64,000 nucleotides of DNA from Magnetospirillum sp. XM-1. Lineage in GTDB: Bacteria; Pseudomonadota; Alphaproteobacteria; Rhodospirillales; Magnetospirillaceae. The stretch is from assembly GCF_001511835.1 (NCBI RefSeq), contig NZ_LN997848.1, forward strand, positions 2,193,501 to 2,257,500, given 5' to 3'. Both the position numbers and the translations under genes were made by a program. Below are positions 43,507 through 53,078 of this stretch, in pieces. Each line of letters starts with the position of its first letter. Position 1 is the first letter of the stretch. Under the pieces are notes generated by a model. It saw only the letters and a program-made list of their open reading frames with translations, did not search any database and was not told where the DNA came from.

Positions 43507-44790
43507 ATGTTCGTCGGAATGGATTTCGGCACCACCAACAGCGCCGTCGCCCTGGCCGGGGCCGATGGGGGCGTGGAGGTCCTGAACCTCGCCACGGCGG
43601 CGGGGCCGGCCCCGACCTTGCGCTCGGTGCTGGCCTTCGAGAACGCCCGGCGCGACGACCAGCGCCGCATCCTGCCCCTGGTCGGGCACGACGCCATCGA
43701 GGCTTATCTCCATGGCGACGGCGAATGCCGTTTCCTGCAATCCTTCAAGTCCTACCTGACCAGCCGGTCGTTCACCAGCACCGCGGTCTATGGAACCACC
43801 TATTCCCTGGAAGATCTGGTGGCGCTGATCGTCGCCCAGTTGCGGCGGACCGCCGAGGCCAGGGGCGGGCAGGTCGAGCGGGTGGTGGCCGGCCGTCCGG
43901 TGCGCTTCGTCGCCGAGGGTGGCGAGGAGGAGGATTCCTACGCCACCGGCCGGCTGGTCGAGGCCTTCGCCCGGGCCGGCATTGGCGAGGTGGCGTTCGA
44001 ATACGAGCCCATCGCCGCCGCCTATTACTACGAAAGCACGCTCCGCCGGGACCAGACCGTGCTGGTGGCCGATTTCGGCGGCGGTACCAGCGATTTCTGC
44101 CTGATCCGCCTGGGGCCGGGGCGCGCCGGACTGGCGCGGCCCGAAGACGCCATCATCGGCACCGCGGGCGTCGGCATCGCCGGCGACGCCTTCGACCGCC
44201 GCATCGTCGAGCACGGCATCTCCGAGCATTTCGGCAAGCGCACCACCTATGTCAGCAACGGCAAGATCCTGCCCATGCCGGCCTGGATTTACGCCAAGCT
44301 GGAGCGCTGGCACCACGTGGCCTTCCTCAACACGCCCTCGACGCTGCGCCTGCTGCGCGACCTCAAGCGCCATGTGGAGCATCCCGACCAGTTGGAGCAG
44401 TTGCTGGACCTGATCGAGCACAATCTCGGCTATCACCTCTACCGCTCGGTGGAGCAGGCCAAGCGCGACCTGTCCCTGGCCGACGAGACCGTGCTGCGGT
44501 TCGATCATGATCCGGTGCTGGTCGAGCGCCGCGTCACCCGCGCCGAATTCGAAGGCTGGATCGCCAAGGAACTGGCCGCCATCGAGGCTTGCGTCGACGG
44601 CCTGCTCGCCGCCACCGGCACCGGGCTGGCCCAGGTGGACCGGGTGTTCCTCACCGGCGGTTCGTCCCTGGTGCCGGCGGTGCGCGCCATCTTCGCCAGC
44701 CGCTTCGGCGAGGATCGCCTGAGCGCCGGCGGCGAGTTCATCTCGGTCGCCACCGGGCTGGCCCAGCGCGCCCGCGAGGTCTTCGCCTAG
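43507..44790 (+). CDS. YegD-like Hsp70-family protein
   Basis: A 427-residue actin-fold ATPase with only the nucleotide-binding part of Hsp70. Motifs are FVGMDFGTTNSAVAL at the N terminus, VVAGRPVRFV, VLVADFGGGTSDFCLIRLG (phosphate 2) and VDRVFLTGGSSLVPAVRAIFASRFG (adenosine site). There is no DnaK-type substrate-binding domain; residues about 250-330 form the insertion typical of the YegD group. Its client is unknown. It is the first host gene after the island and has no partner gene next to it. Confidence 0.88.
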   Translation: MFVGMDFGTTNSAVALAGADGGVEVLNLATAAGPAPTLRSVLAFENARRDDQRRILPLVGHDAIEAYLHGDGECRFLQSFKSYLTSRSFTSTAVYGTTYSLEDLVALIVAQLRRTAEARGGQVERVVAGRPVRFVAEGGEEEDSYATGRLVEAFARAGIGEVAFEYEPIAAAYYYESTLRRDQTVLVADFGGGTSDFCLIRLGPGRAGLARPEDAIIGTAGVGIAGDAFDRRIVEHGISEHFGKRTTYVSNGKILPMPAWIYAKLERWHHVAFLNTPSTLRLLRDLKRHVEHPDQLEQLLDLIEHNLGYHLYRSVEQAKRDLSLADETVLRFDHDPVLVERRVTRAEFEGWIAKELAAIEACVDGLLAATGTGLAQVDRVFLTGGSSLVPAVRAIFASRFGEDRLSAGGEFISVATGLAQRAREVFA

Positions 44791-44794
44791 AAGG

Positions 44795-45130
44795 CTACGG
44801 GACGGCGGCCAGCGCCTGTTCCCGTGACGGGTGGACGGCGAAGATCCGCAACAGGCCGCTGACCTCGAAGACTTCGTGGATGGCGTCGGCCATGCCGCAC
44901 AGATGGATCTTGTAGCCGTCCGTGTTGGCCCGCTTGGCGGCGACGATCAGCGAGCGCAGGCCCGAGCTGGTGATGAAGCGCAAGTCGGCGAAATCCACCA
45001 CCAGCGCCTTGGGCGTGTCGTCCAGTTCGGCCATCAGGCGGTCCTGGAACTCGTCGGCGTGGGCGCTGGAGAGCCGGCCGGAAACCGCCACGATGGCGAT
45101 GCCCTCCTGTCGGGCGACGGCAATCTTCAT
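44795..45130 (-). CDS. STAS-domain anti-anti-sigma-like protein
   Basis: A 111-residue STAS protein (MKIAVARQEGIAIVAVSGRLSSAHADEFQDRL). The phospho-switch site is DFADLRFITSSGLRSLIVAAK, with Ser-Ser at about residue 58-59, as in SpoIIAA. The ATG overlaps the phosphatase stop as ATGA, so the adjacent SpoIIE-type phosphatase is the probable enzyme that activates it. A serine kinase/anti-sigma partner is not encoded nearby. Confidence 0.9.
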   Translation of the reverse strand: MKIAVARQEGIAIVAVSGRLSSAHADEFQDRLMAELDDTPKALVVDFADLRFITSSGLRSLIVAAKRANTDGYKIHLCGMADAIHEVFEVSGLLRIFAVHPSREQALAAVP

Positions 45131-46749
45131 GTGGGCGAAATCCTGGGCAAATGGTTCGGGTCGTGTGAAAAGCGCAGCGCGACGCAGGTCAGGTCGTCGC
45201 TGTGGGGGCGCCCCGCCTCGAAGGCGCGGACGGCGGCCAGAATACCCTCGCACAGGGCCGCCGGAGAAGAGGCGGCGTGGGCCGCAAGCACTTCGGCCAG
45301 CCGCTGCTTGCCGAATTCGTCCTCGGCGGGGTCGATGGCCTCGACCACCCCGTCGGTATAGAGGATCAGGCCGTCCCCGTGGGCCAGGGGCAGCACGGCG
45401 TCGTGATAGGGGCTGCCGGGCATGACGCCGACCAGCATGTCGTTGGTGCCCTTGATCCACTCCACCATTCCGCCGGCCCGCAGCAAGGCGGGCGGATTGT
45501 GTCCGCCATTGGCGTAGGTGAAGGTGGCAGCGGCGCAATCGACGATGCCGTAGAACAGCGAGACGAACATTCCGCCGGGATTGTCTGCGCTTAAGTGCTC
45601 GTTCAGGCGCCCCAGGCAGTCGGCGGGCGACAGGCCGAAGGGGGCGATGGCGCGCAGCTGGGTGCGCACCATGGCCATGTAGACGGCGGCCGGCACGCCC
45701 TTGCCCGACACGTCGCCGACGGCGATGCCGGTCCGGCCGTCCTCCAGGGCGAAGAAATCATAGAAATCCCCGCCGATCTCGCGCGCCGGGTCCATCAGGC
45801 CGTGGCCGGCCAGGGACGGGCTGGTTGGAAAGTCCTTGGGCAGGATCGAGCGCTGTACCTCGCGGGCGATGGTCAGCTCCTTCTCCACCGCCTGGAGGTA
45901 GGACAGCTCGATCTCGCGCAGGCGCTTCTTTTCCAGGCAGGCGCCGATGCGGGCGCGCAGCAGCACCCGGTTGAACGGCTTGGCCAGGTAATCCTCGGCC
46001 CCGGCCTCGATACAGCGCGCGATGCGGTCCAGCGCGTCCAGCGCCGAGATCATGATCACCGGCAGCGAGCGCAGCCGGGGATCGGCCTTCATGGCCTTCA
46101 GCACCTCGTCGCCGTTCATGCCGGGCATGATCATGTCCAGCAGCACCACGTCGAAGGGCTGCTCGAAGACCGCCTCGATGGCGGCGAGGCCGTCGCCCAC
46201 CGCCACCACCTCGTGTCCTTCCCGCGACAGGTATTGGACGAGGACGTCGCGGTTGGCCTGGCTGTCGTCGGCCACCAGCACGCGGCCGGCGGGATAGGAG
46301 ACCGGGCCGACCTGCCCATCGTCCCCATCCTCGGCGGCCATGGCCTGGGACTGGGCGGGCAGGGCGCGCTCGATGGACACCATGACGTCGGCGACGCGCT
46401 CGAGCAGCGGGCCGAGGGCCGAGACCACGTCGTCCAGCCCCTCGTCCGTGGCGATTTCCAGGGTCAGCTCGCCATATCCCTTGAGCGCCACCAGGGGCGT
46501 GCGCAGGTCATGGCGCAGGCGGGCGTGGGCCGCCTCGATCCCGCCTTCGTCGGCTTCCGGGCGGCAGGTCCGCACCATCTCGGCCAGCAGGCGGGCCGCG
46601 CTGTCGATCTGGTGGATCTCGTCGGCCAGCGCCGCCGCCGACGGCGCGGCCGCCAGCGCCTCGACGGCGGCCGCGATGGCGCGGGCCGTGGGGCCGACCT
46701 CGGCCCGGACCCGCTCGGCGACGGCATTCATCCGGGAGGCAAGGGGCAT
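45127..46749 (-). CDS. Receiver plus SpoIIE/RsbU-type phosphatase with HisKA-like N terminus
   Basis: A 540-residue three-part protein. Residues about 1-140 are helical and hold RHDLRTPLVALKGYGELTLE, a HisKA-like phospho-His motif without any ATPase domain. Residues about 155-275 are a receiver with DVVLLDMIMPGMNGDEV (phospho-Asp) and the Lys in DYLAKPFN. Residues about 315-530 are a PP2C-type serine phosphatase (EIGGDFYDFFALEDGRTGIAVGDVSGKGVPAAVYMAM, YANGGHNPPALL, DGLILYTDGVVEA). Phosphorylation of the receiver would control dephosphorylation of the STAS protein encoded next. Confidence 0.9.
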   Translation of the reverse strand: MPLASRMNAVAERVRAEVGPTARAIAAAVEALAAAPSAAALADEIHQIDSAARLLAEMVRTCRPEADEGGIEAAHARLRHDLRTPLVALKGYGELTLEIATDEGLDDVVSALGPLLERVADVMVSIERALPAQSQAMAAEDGDDGQVGPVSYPAGRVLVADDSQANRDVLVQYLSREGHEVVAVGDGLAAIEAVFEQPFDVVLLDMIMPGMNGDEVLKAMKADPRLRSLPVIMISALDALDRIARCIEAGAEDYLAKPFNRVLLRARIGACLEKKRLREIELSYLQAVEKELTIAREVQRSILPKDFPTSPSLAGHGLMDPAREIGGDFYDFFALEDGRTGIAVGDVSGKGVPAAVYMAMVRTQLRAIAPFGLSPADCLGRLNEHLSADNPGGMFVSLFYGIVDCAAATFTYANGGHNPPALLRAGGMVEWIKGTNDMLVGVMPGSPYHDAVLPLAHGDGLILYTDGVVEAIDPAEDEFGKQRLAEVLAAHAASSPAALCEGILAAVRAFEAGRPHSDDLTCVALRFSHDPNHLPRISPT

Positions 46750-46753
46750 GGCG

Positions 46754-47122
46754 TCAGGCCCGCCGCAACAGGGACTCGATCTTTTCGAGCAATTGAGGAA
46801 GGTCGATGGGCTTGGTCTCGTAGGCGTCGCACCCCGCCGCCAGCGCCTGTTCGCGGTCGCTGGCCATGGCGTGGGCGGTCAGCGCGATGACCGGGATGCC
46901 GCTCAGCGCGGAATCGGCCTTGATCCGCCGCGTGGCGTCCCAGCCGTTCAGGACCGGCAGGCTCATATCCATCAGAATCAGGTCGGGAGACTGGCTTGAC
47001 GCCATGGCGACGCCTTGTTCGCCATCCACCGCCATGACCACGTCGTAGCCTTTGCGCTGGAGGCGCCGGGACAGCATGTCCCGGTTCATCTCGTTGTCTT
47101 CGACCAGAAGAATCTTGGCCAT
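46754..47122 (-). CDS. Single-domain response regulator
   Basis: A 122-residue receiver-only protein (MAKILLVEDNEMNRDMLSRRL). The phospho-Asp is in PDLILMDMSLPVLNGWDATRRI (about residue 53), Thr in VIALTAHAM and Lys in DAYETKPIDLPQLLEKI. ATG 47122 is preceded by AGGGA. It starts the divergent STAS/phosphatase operon and ends 4 bases before the phosphatase gene. Its kinase could be the hybrid kinase of the facing hydrogenase operon; that is inference. Confidence 0.9.
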   Translation of the reverse strand: MAKILLVEDNEMNRDMLSRRLQRKGYDVVMAVDGEQGVAMASSQSPDLILMDMSLPVLNGWDATRRIKADSALSGIPVIALTAHAMASDREQALAAGCDAYETKPIDLPQLLEKIESLLRRA

Positions 47123-47301
47123 GTTCATCCCTGCCCCAGCCAAGCCGATGGTGCCATCCCTCAACCCAGGGGATAGATTTCATCGGAAAGCTATTTGATC
47201 CAAACCTTCGGCGCAACTATAATCAATCGCTCGTTTTCTCTGAATCCTGATCTTCATACAGGCAATATAGGGCTAACGAATTAGAGCCTTTGGGGGGTGC
47301 T

Positions 47302-48240
47302 ATGGGGTTGAATTTATTCTGGTTACAATGTGGTGGATGTGGTGGTGATACCATGTCTTTCCTCAACGCCGAGAGCCCCGACATCCTGCAACTCTTTTCA
47401 AGTTTGGGGATCACACTTCTTCATCACCCGTCGCTGTCCAACAGCTCGCCTGCCGAGCAGGCCGCTCAACTTGAGGTTCTTGGGGCGGGCGAGTTGCCGC
47501 TGGACATCCTGGTGGTGGAGGGCGCGGTGCTGCGCGGCCCGGCTGGCACCGGCATGTACGACACCAGGGGGCGGCGTCCGAAGAAGGATATCGTGGCGGC
47601 GCTGGCCCGCCAGGCCCGCTTCGTGGTGGCGGTGGGAACCTGCGCCTCGTTCGGCGGCTTCGGGGCCCAAGGCGAGATCGAGGCCACCGGCCTGCAATTC
47701 CTGCGCGCCGAGCCCGGCGGTTTCCTGGGGGCGGATTTCCGCTCCAAGTCTGGCTTGCCGGTGATCAATCTATCGGGCTGTCCCTGCCATCCCCACGTGC
47801 TGGCGGGCACCCTGACCGCGCTGGTCACGGGGGCCGAACTGGCGCTGGACCCGCTGAACCGGCCGCTGTCGTGGTACAGCATGATGGTTCACCAGGGCTG
47901 CACCAGAAACGAGTACCACGAGTACCGCGTCGAGGAGGAAACCTTCGGCGAGAAGGGCTGCCTGTTCTTCCACATGGGCTGTCACGGGCCGCTGGTCACC
48001 GGGCCGTGCAACAAGCTCCTGTGGAACCAGCGCTCGTCCAAGACGCGGGCCGGGGTGCCCTGCTTCGGCTGCACCAGCCCGGATTTTCCGCAGAACCATC
48101 CCTTCTTCCACACCCGCAACATCGAGGGGATTCCGCTGGACCTGCCCAATGGCGTCAATCGCGCCCATTACATGGTCTACAAGGTCATGGCCGCGGCGGC
48201 TGCGCCCGAGCGCCTGCGCCAGCGCCGCACGGAAATCTGA
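47302..48240 (+). CDS. [NiFe] hydrogenase small subunit, cytoplasmic (group 2-like)
   Basis: A 312-residue electron-transfer subunit without a Tat signal peptide, so it stays in the cytoplasm. All cluster ligands appear present: proximal cluster in LQCGGCGGDTMSF, VGTCASFGG and LSGCPCHP; distal cluster in VHQGCTRNEYHEY, GEKGCLFFHMGCHGP; medial in GPCNKLLWN, VPCFGCTSPDFP. The N-terminal WLQCGGCGGDTMSFLNAESPD is closest in style to group 2 (HupS/HupU) enzymes. It heads an operon with large subunit, protease and hybrid kinase. GGGGGGTGCT precedes the ATG. The region 47165-47301 is AT-rich and holds both divergent promoters. Confidence 0.92.
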   Translation: MGLNLFWLQCGGCGGDTMSFLNAESPDILQLFSSLGITLLHHPSLSNSSPAEQAAQLEVLGAGELPLDILVVEGAVLRGPAGTGMYDTRGRRPKKDIVAALARQARFVVAVGTCASFGGFGAQGEIEATGLQFLRAEPGGFLGADFRSKSGLPVINLSGCPCHPHVLAGTLTALVTGAELALDPLNRPLSWYSMMVHQGCTRNEYHEYRVEEETFGEKGCLFFHMGCHGPLVTGPCNKLLWNQRSSKTRAGVPCFGCTSPDFPQNHPFFHTRNIEGIPLDLPNGVNRAHYMVYKVMAAAAAPERLRQRRTEI

Positions 48241-48250
48241 GGAGGGGGCC

Positions 48251-49789
48251 ATGGCTGTGCGCAAGATGCTCGACATTCCCGTCAACCGGGTCGAGGGCGA
48301 CCTGGAGCTCCGTCTCGAGGTGGCCGACGGCGTGGTGGTCGATGCCCGGAGCACCGGCACCATGTTCCGGGGCTTCGAGCGGTTGCTGGTGGGGCGCGGC
48401 GCGCTCGACGGGCTGGTGGTGACGCCGCGCATCTGCGGCATCTGCAGCACCACCCACCTGATGGCGGCGGCCAAGGCCCTGGACGACGTCTCGGGGGCTT
48501 TGGTGCCCGACAACGGGGTGCGGCTGCGCAATCTGGCCCTGATGGTCGAGCATGTGCAAAGCGACGTGCGTCACGGAATCCTGATGTTCCTGGCCGATTT
48601 CGCCAATCCCGCCTATGCCGGCCACGCCCTGTACGACGAGGCGGTGCGCCGCTATGCGCCGCTGGCCGGGGAAACGGTGGTCGAGGCGGTGCGCGAGACC
48701 AAGCGCATCATCGAGATGATCGCCATGATCGGCGGGCAATGGCCGCATTCGTCCTTCATGGTGCCGGGCGGGCTGGCCTATGGCCCGCAGGTGACCGAGA
48801 TGCTGCAATGCCGCCACGTGCTGGACGCCTACCGGGCCTGGTACGAGCGGCGCATCCTGGGCTGTTCCGTCGAACGCTGGCAGGCGGTGGACAGTCTGGC
48901 GGCGCTGGACGCCTGGCTGGACGAATCCCCGGCGCACCGCGACAGCGATGTGGGCTTCCTGCTGCGCTTCGGCCGCGCCATCGGCATCGACCGTCTGGGG
49001 GCGGGGCATGGGACCTTCCTGTCGGCCGGGTCGCTGGACCTGCCGGCCGAGACGGCGGCCCGGGGCCGCGACGGAATGCTGATCCCGTCCGGCTTCGCCC
49101 GGGGAATCGCGGTGGAGCCCTTCGATCAATCGGTCATTTCCGAGCATGTGGCGGCGTCGTGGTATGCCGGCGATGGCGGCGGCCTGCACCCGTCCGAGGG
49201 TGAGACCGAGCCCTATGCCTCGGGCGAGGAGGGGCGGCGCTATTCCTGGGTGAAGGCGGCGCGCTACCGGGGCGGCCCGGCGGAAACCGGCCCCCTGGCC
49301 GAGCGGGTGGTGGCGGGCGATCCCCTGTTCGCCGACCTGATGACCCGCCAGGGCCCCAACGCCCTGGCGCGTGAATTGGCGCGCCTCACCCGTCCGGCCA
49401 CCTTGCTGCCGACCATGGGTGTCTGGCTGGACGAGGTGATCGCCACGGGCGTGTGCGACGTCTACGCCAATCCCGGCCCCATCGCCGATGGCGAGGGCAG
49501 CGGCATGATCCAGGCGGCGCGCGGCGCGCTGGGCCACTGGGTCGCCATCCGCAATGGGCGGATCGAGCGCTACCAGATCATCACGCCCACCGGCTGGAAC
49601 GGCTCGCCCCGCGATTCGGGCGGCGTGCGCGGCCCGTGGGAGGAGGCGCTGATCGGCACGCCGGTGGCCGATGCCGACAATCCGGTGGAGGTGGGGCATG
49701 TGATCCGCTCGTTCGACCCCTGCCTGGTCTGCTCGGTCCATACGGTACGCAAGGGCCGGACCATCGGCCGCGCCCGGCTGGGGGCCTGA
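48251..49789 (+). CDS. [NiFe] hydrogenase large subunit
   Basis: A 512-residue catalytic subunit. NiFe ligands are in TPRICGICSTTHLMAAA (L1, about residues 57-73) and FDPCLVCSVH (L2, Cys 491 and 494, His 497). After the His there is a 15-residue tail TVRKGRTIGRARLGA, the expected target of a maturation protease, whose gene follows. Regulatory HupV-type hydrogenases usually end at the His, so the tail argues for a processed enzyme. N-terminal NRVEGDLELRLEV is also conserved. No heme b or quinone-linked subunit is encoded nearby. Confidence 0.93.
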   Translation: MAVRKMLDIPVNRVEGDLELRLEVADGVVVDARSTGTMFRGFERLLVGRGALDGLVVTPRICGICSTTHLMAAAKALDDVSGALVPDNGVRLRNLALMVEHVQSDVRHGILMFLADFANPAYAGHALYDEAVRRYAPLAGETVVEAVRETKRIIEMIAMIGGQWPHSSFMVPGGLAYGPQVTEMLQCRHVLDAYRAWYERRILGCSVERWQAVDSLAALDAWLDESPAHRDSDVGFLLRFGRAIGIDRLGAGHGTFLSAGSLDLPAETAARGRDGMLIPSGFARGIAVEPFDQSVISEHVAASWYAGDGGGLHPSEGETEPYASGEEGRRYSWVKAARYRGGPAETGPLAERVVAGDPLFADLMTRQGPNALARELARLTRPATLLPTMGVWLDEVIATGVCDVYANPGPIADGEGSGMIQAARGALGHWVAIRNGRIERYQIITPTGWNGSPRDSGGVRGPWEEALIGTPVADADNPVEVGHVIRSFDPCLVCSVHTVRKGRTIGRARLGA

Positions 49790-49790
49790 G

Positions 49791-50210
49791 ATGGCCCGCC
49801 CCGCCCGCATCATCTGCGTGGGCAATCGGCTGGTTCCCGGCGACGATCTGGGGCCGCGCGTCCACGACCTGCTGGCCGGGTCGGCGCTGCCCGTTGGCGT
49901 CGAGTTGGTGGATGGCGGATTGCGCGGGCTGGACCTCCTGCGCGCCGTCGAGGGGGCGGCTCGGGCGGTTTTCGTCGATTGCGTCGAGGGCTTCGCCCCG
50001 CCGGGCGAGGTGGTGACCCTGGCGCGGGGCGAGGTGGCGGATCTGGCGGACGGCGCCTGGGGCCACGATGCCGGGCTGCCCTATCTGTTCGCCATGCTGC
50101 CGCTGGCCTGCGACGGCGAAATGCCCGAGGTGACGCTGATCGGCGCCGGGCATCCGGCCGAGGTGGAGGCGGTGGCCGCCCGGGCTCTCAAGGAGGCGCT
50201 GCGGCCATGA
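49791..50210 (+). CDS. Hydrogenase maturation protease
   Basis: A 139-residue HupD/HycI-like endopeptidase that removes the C-terminal tail of the large subunit. [21 protein letters not shown] is the family N terminus with the nickel-binding Asp; [14 protein letters not shown] and [16 protein letters not shown] supply the other conserved regions including the His. It starts one base after the large-subunit stop and overlaps the kinase start, so one message encodes enzyme, maturation factor and sensor kinase. Confidence 0.9.
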   Translation: MARPARIICVGNRLVPGDDLGPRVHDLLAGSALPVGVELVDGGLRGLDLLRAVEGAARAVFVDCVEGFAPPGEVVTLARGEVADLADGAWGHDAGLPYLFAMLPLACDGEMPEVTLIGAGHPAEVEAVAARALKEALRP

Positions 50211-52261
50211 ACACCGACGATCTGGCGGCCGAGAACGCCCTGCTGCGCAACGAGATCCGCGTCGCCCGCGAGGCCGCCGAGATCACCGCCCGGCTGGTGG
50301 TCAAGCAGTTCGAGGAGACCGAGCGGCTGCTCTACCGCTTTCAGAGCGCCAACGCCCAGCGTCAGGCGGTGCTGGATGCGGCCTTGCAGATGTCGATCAT
50401 CGCCACCGACCGCCAGGGGCGCGTGCTGCTGTTCAACCGCGGCGCCGAGACGCTGCTGGGCTATACCAGCGAGGAGGTGGTGGGGCGATGCACCCTGCTG
50501 GACTTCCTGCTGCCCGAGGAGGTGGCCGCCCATGCCGTGGAACTGGCCGCCGAGATCGGGCGGCCCGTCGCCGCCGACAACCTGTTCTCCACCTATGTCC
50601 GCCACGGCCTGATCGCGGCGCGGGAATGGACCTACCGGCGCAAGGACGGCACCCGCTTTCCCGTCAGCCTGTCGGTGACGTCGCTGAAGGACGGCGACGG
50701 CAGCGTCGCGGGCTATCTGGCGGCGGCCATGGATATCACCGAACGCAAATGGGCGGAAGAAGAGGCCCACCGGGCCAAGCTGGCCGCCGAGGCGGCCAAC
50801 CAGGCCAAGAGCAGCTTCCTCGCCAATATGAGCCACGAGCTGCGCACGCCCTTGAACGCCATCATCGGCTACAGCGAGATGCTGCAAGAGGAGATGGAGG
50901 ATCTGGGACAGGACGACCTGATTCCCGATCTGGGCAAGATCCATTCCGCCGGCCGCCATCTGCTGGCGCTGATCAACGACGTCCTCGACATCTCCAAGAT
51001 CGAGGCGGGCAAGATGGACCTGTTCGTCGAGGCCTTCGACATCGCCCAGATGATGGGCGACGTGGTCTCGACCATCCAGCCGCTGGTGGCGAAGAACGCC
51101 AACCGGCTGGAGGTGGATTGTGCCCCCGGCATCGGCACCATGGAGGCCGACCTCACCAAGGTGCGCCAGACCCTGTTCAACCTGTTGAGCAACGCCAGCA
51201 AGTTCACCAATGACGGCACCATCACCCTGACGGGACGTCGCCAGGATTCCTGGGTGGAGTTCGTGGTGCGCGACACCGGCATCGGCATGACGCCCGAGCA
51301 GTTGGACCGGCTGTTCCAGGCCTTCCAGCAGGCCGACGCCTCCACCACGCGCAAGTTCGGCGGCACCGGGCTGGGGCTGGCCATCAGCCGCACCTTCTGC
51401 CGCATGATGGGCGGCGACATCACGGTGGAAAGCCAGCCGGGAAAGGGCACCAGCTTCACCGTCCGCCTGCCCTCCATGGTCGCTGATCCCAAGACGGCCC
51501 GCCCGGCGGCGGAGGCTGGCGCCGCCCAATTGCCCCTGGTGCTGGTGATCGACGACGATGCGGTGGCCCGCGACCTGCTGGGGCGTTTCCTCGAGGAGAA
51601 CGGCTTTCGCGCCCGCTTCGCCGCCGACGGCCCGCTGGGCCTCGAGATGGCGCGGTCGCTCAAGCCTGCCGCCATCACCCTGGACGTGATGATGCCGGGC
51701 ATGGACGGCTGGTCGGTGCTGACGGCGCTGAAGACCGATCCCGAACTGGCGGCCATTCCGGTGATCATGGTCTCGGTGGTGGAGAATCAGGCGCTGGGCT
51801 ATGCGCTGGGCGCCCATCACTTCATGTCCAAGCCCATCGACCGCGACCAGCTGGCCGCCGTGCTGTCGCGCTTCAAGGATCGCGGCCCCATCGAGCGCAT
51901 CCTGGTGGTGGAGGACGACCACACCAACCGGGAAATGCTGCGCCGCATGCTGGCCAAGGAGGGCTGGTCGGTGGTCGAGGCGGCCAACGGGCGGATCGCG
52001 CTCGACCGTGTCGCCGAAGCGCCCCCCGACCTGATCCTGCTGGACCTGATGATGCCCGAGATGGACGGCTTCGAATTCGTCGCCGAACTGCGCGGGCACG
52101 CCGAATGGCATGCCATTCCCGTGGTGGTGCTGACCGCCAAGGACATCAACCAGGAAGACCGCGACCGCCTTGCCGGCTGCGTCCAGAAGGTCCTGCAGAA
52201 GGGCTCCGCCGACAAGGACAGCCTGCTGGCCGAACTGAAGCGCCTGATTCCCGCCGTCTGA
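50207..52261 (+). CDS. Hybrid histidine kinase with PAS and two receivers
   Basis: A 684-residue soluble kinase. A coiled coil (1-60) precedes a PAS domain (about 63-185, ending in [16 protein letters not shown]). The HisKA phospho-His is in [20 protein letters not shown] (about residue 209), the HATPase has N, G1 (RDTGIGM) and G2 ([13 protein letters not shown]) boxes to about 425, then REC1 ([12 protein letters not shown], about 445-560) and REC2 ([13 protein letters not shown], about 565-684). The start overlaps the protease stop. Linkage to the hydrogenase genes suggests it reads hydrogen or hydrogenase redox state. No membrane segment is present. Confidence 0.92.
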   Translation: MNTDDLAAENALLRNEIRVAREAAEITARLVVKQFEETERLLYRFQSANAQRQAVLDAALQMSIIATDRQGRVLLFNRGAETLLGYTSEEVVGRCTLLDFLLPEEVAAHAVELAAEIGRPVAADNLFSTYVRHGLIAAREWTYRRKDGTRFPVSLSVTSLKDGDGSVAGYLAAAMDITERKWAEEEAHRAKLAAEAANQAKSSFLANMSHELRTPLNAIIGYSEMLQEEMEDLGQDDLIPDLGKIHSAGRHLLALINDVLDISKIEAGKMDLFVEAFDIAQMMGDVVSTIQPLVAKNANRLEVDCAPGIGTMEADLTKVRQTLFNLLSNASKFTNDGTITLTGRRQDSWVEFVVRDTGIGMTPEQLDRLFQAFQQADASTTRKFGGTGLGLAISRTFCRMMGGDITVESQPGKGTSFTVRLPSMVADPKTARPAAEAGAAQLPLVLVIDDDAVARDLLGRFLEENGFRARFAADGPLGLEMARSLKPAAITLDVMMPGMDGWSVLTALKTDPELAAIPVIMVSVVENQALGYALGAHHFMSKPIDRDQLAAVLSRFKDRGPIERILVVEDDHTNREMLRRMLAKEGWSVVEAANGRIALDRVAEAPPDLILLDLMMPEMDGFEFVAELRGHAEWHAIPVVVLTAKDINQEDRDRLAGCVQKVLQKGSADKDSLLAELKRLIPAV

Positions 52262-52661
52262 ACGGACTAGAGTCTGTCTGAGTTTTGCGGAATCGATTTT
52301 CCGTTTCGTCACCCTCGGGCTTGACCCACTGCTGTCCGGTTTAAATTCGGGCGCGAGACCTGAATGGCCTGAGCAGGGCGGCTTTCGGCCCCTTCATGAA
52401 CACGGATGGACGCGGATGCCGCTTCGCGGCCACGGATGAGCACGGAAATTGAATATCCCTCATCGTTGTCCCGGACTTGGATATTGGACCCCAGGAGCGG
52501 CTCCCCCTGGCCCCCGGGTCAAACCCGGGATGATCGCCAAGGCAAAGGTGTATCCGTGCCTATCCGCGAGCGGTGCGAAGCACAGCATCCGTTTTTCTTG
52601 AATTGGAATCGTCATGGAAGTATCATTTTGCTGTATGGCGAAATGATGGCAGTGTCCGCCC
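52262..52661. other. Intergenic region with short repeats before the ars operon
   Basis: About 400 bases with no supported gene. It holds CACGGATG-type repeats (52401, 52431, with ATCCGTG copies in inverse orientation near 52548) and CCCGGGTCAAACCCGGG-like palindromic bits (about 52505-52530). Such repeats are common in alphaproteobacterial intergenic DNA. The last 40 bases hold the arsR operator. Confidence 0.6.
52622..52647 (+). promoter_or_regulatory. Candidate ArsR operator
   Basis: Inverted repeat ATCATTT ... AAATGAT with a 12-base spacer, 15 bases before the arsR start. Position and dyad fit autoregulation by ArsR; a -10/-35 pair is not clear. Confidence 0.55.
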
Positions 52662-53078
52662 ATGATCGAAACCTTTGAAACCGTGGCCAAGGCCGTCGCC
52701 GACCCAAGCCGGATCCGTATCCTCAAGCTGCTGGAAGAGGGCGAGCTGTGCGTCTGCCAGGTCACCACGATCCTCGGCCTGGCGACCGCCACCATCTCCA
52801 AGCATCTAGCGGCCCTGAAGGTCGCCGGTCTGCTGCAGCAGCGCCGCGACGGCAAGTGGGTCTATTACCGGCTGGCGGGGCGGGGGCTCAATCCTTACGC
52901 GCCCGCTTTCCTCGACATGATCCGGTCCTCGCTGGCCGAGGACCCCACCATCGCCGAGGATCGCCGGCTGCTGGCCATGGTCAATCAGGTTCCGGTCCAG
53001 GTGCTGTGCGATCAGGGCCGTTCCGCCTTGCCCGCCGGTGCCGCTTCCGTTTCGTCCTGCTGTGAGGTTCCCCGATGA
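52662..53078 (+). CDS. arsR: Arsenite-responsive repressor ArsR
   Basis: A 138-residue ArsR/SmtB winged-helix repressor. EEGELCVCQVTTILGLATATISKHLAALKVAGLLQQRRDGKWVYYRL contains the arsenic-binding Cys-Val-Cys (about residues 30-32) in the typical place. The tail has extra cysteines (VLCDQG, SSCCEVPR) that may add a metalloid site. It starts the ars operon; its stop overlaps the arsC start. Confidence 0.92.
   Translation: MIETFETVAKAVADPSRIRILKLLEEGELCVCQVTTILGLATATISKHLAALKVAGLLQQRRDGKWVYYRLAGRGLNPYAPAFLDMIRSSLAEDPTIAEDRRLLAMVNQVPVQVLCDQGRSALPAGAASVSSCCEVPR

Noticed and set aside
43507..44790. Second dnaK or part of the island
   Set aside because: It lies outside attR and lacks the substrate-binding domain; it is a YegD-type host protein.
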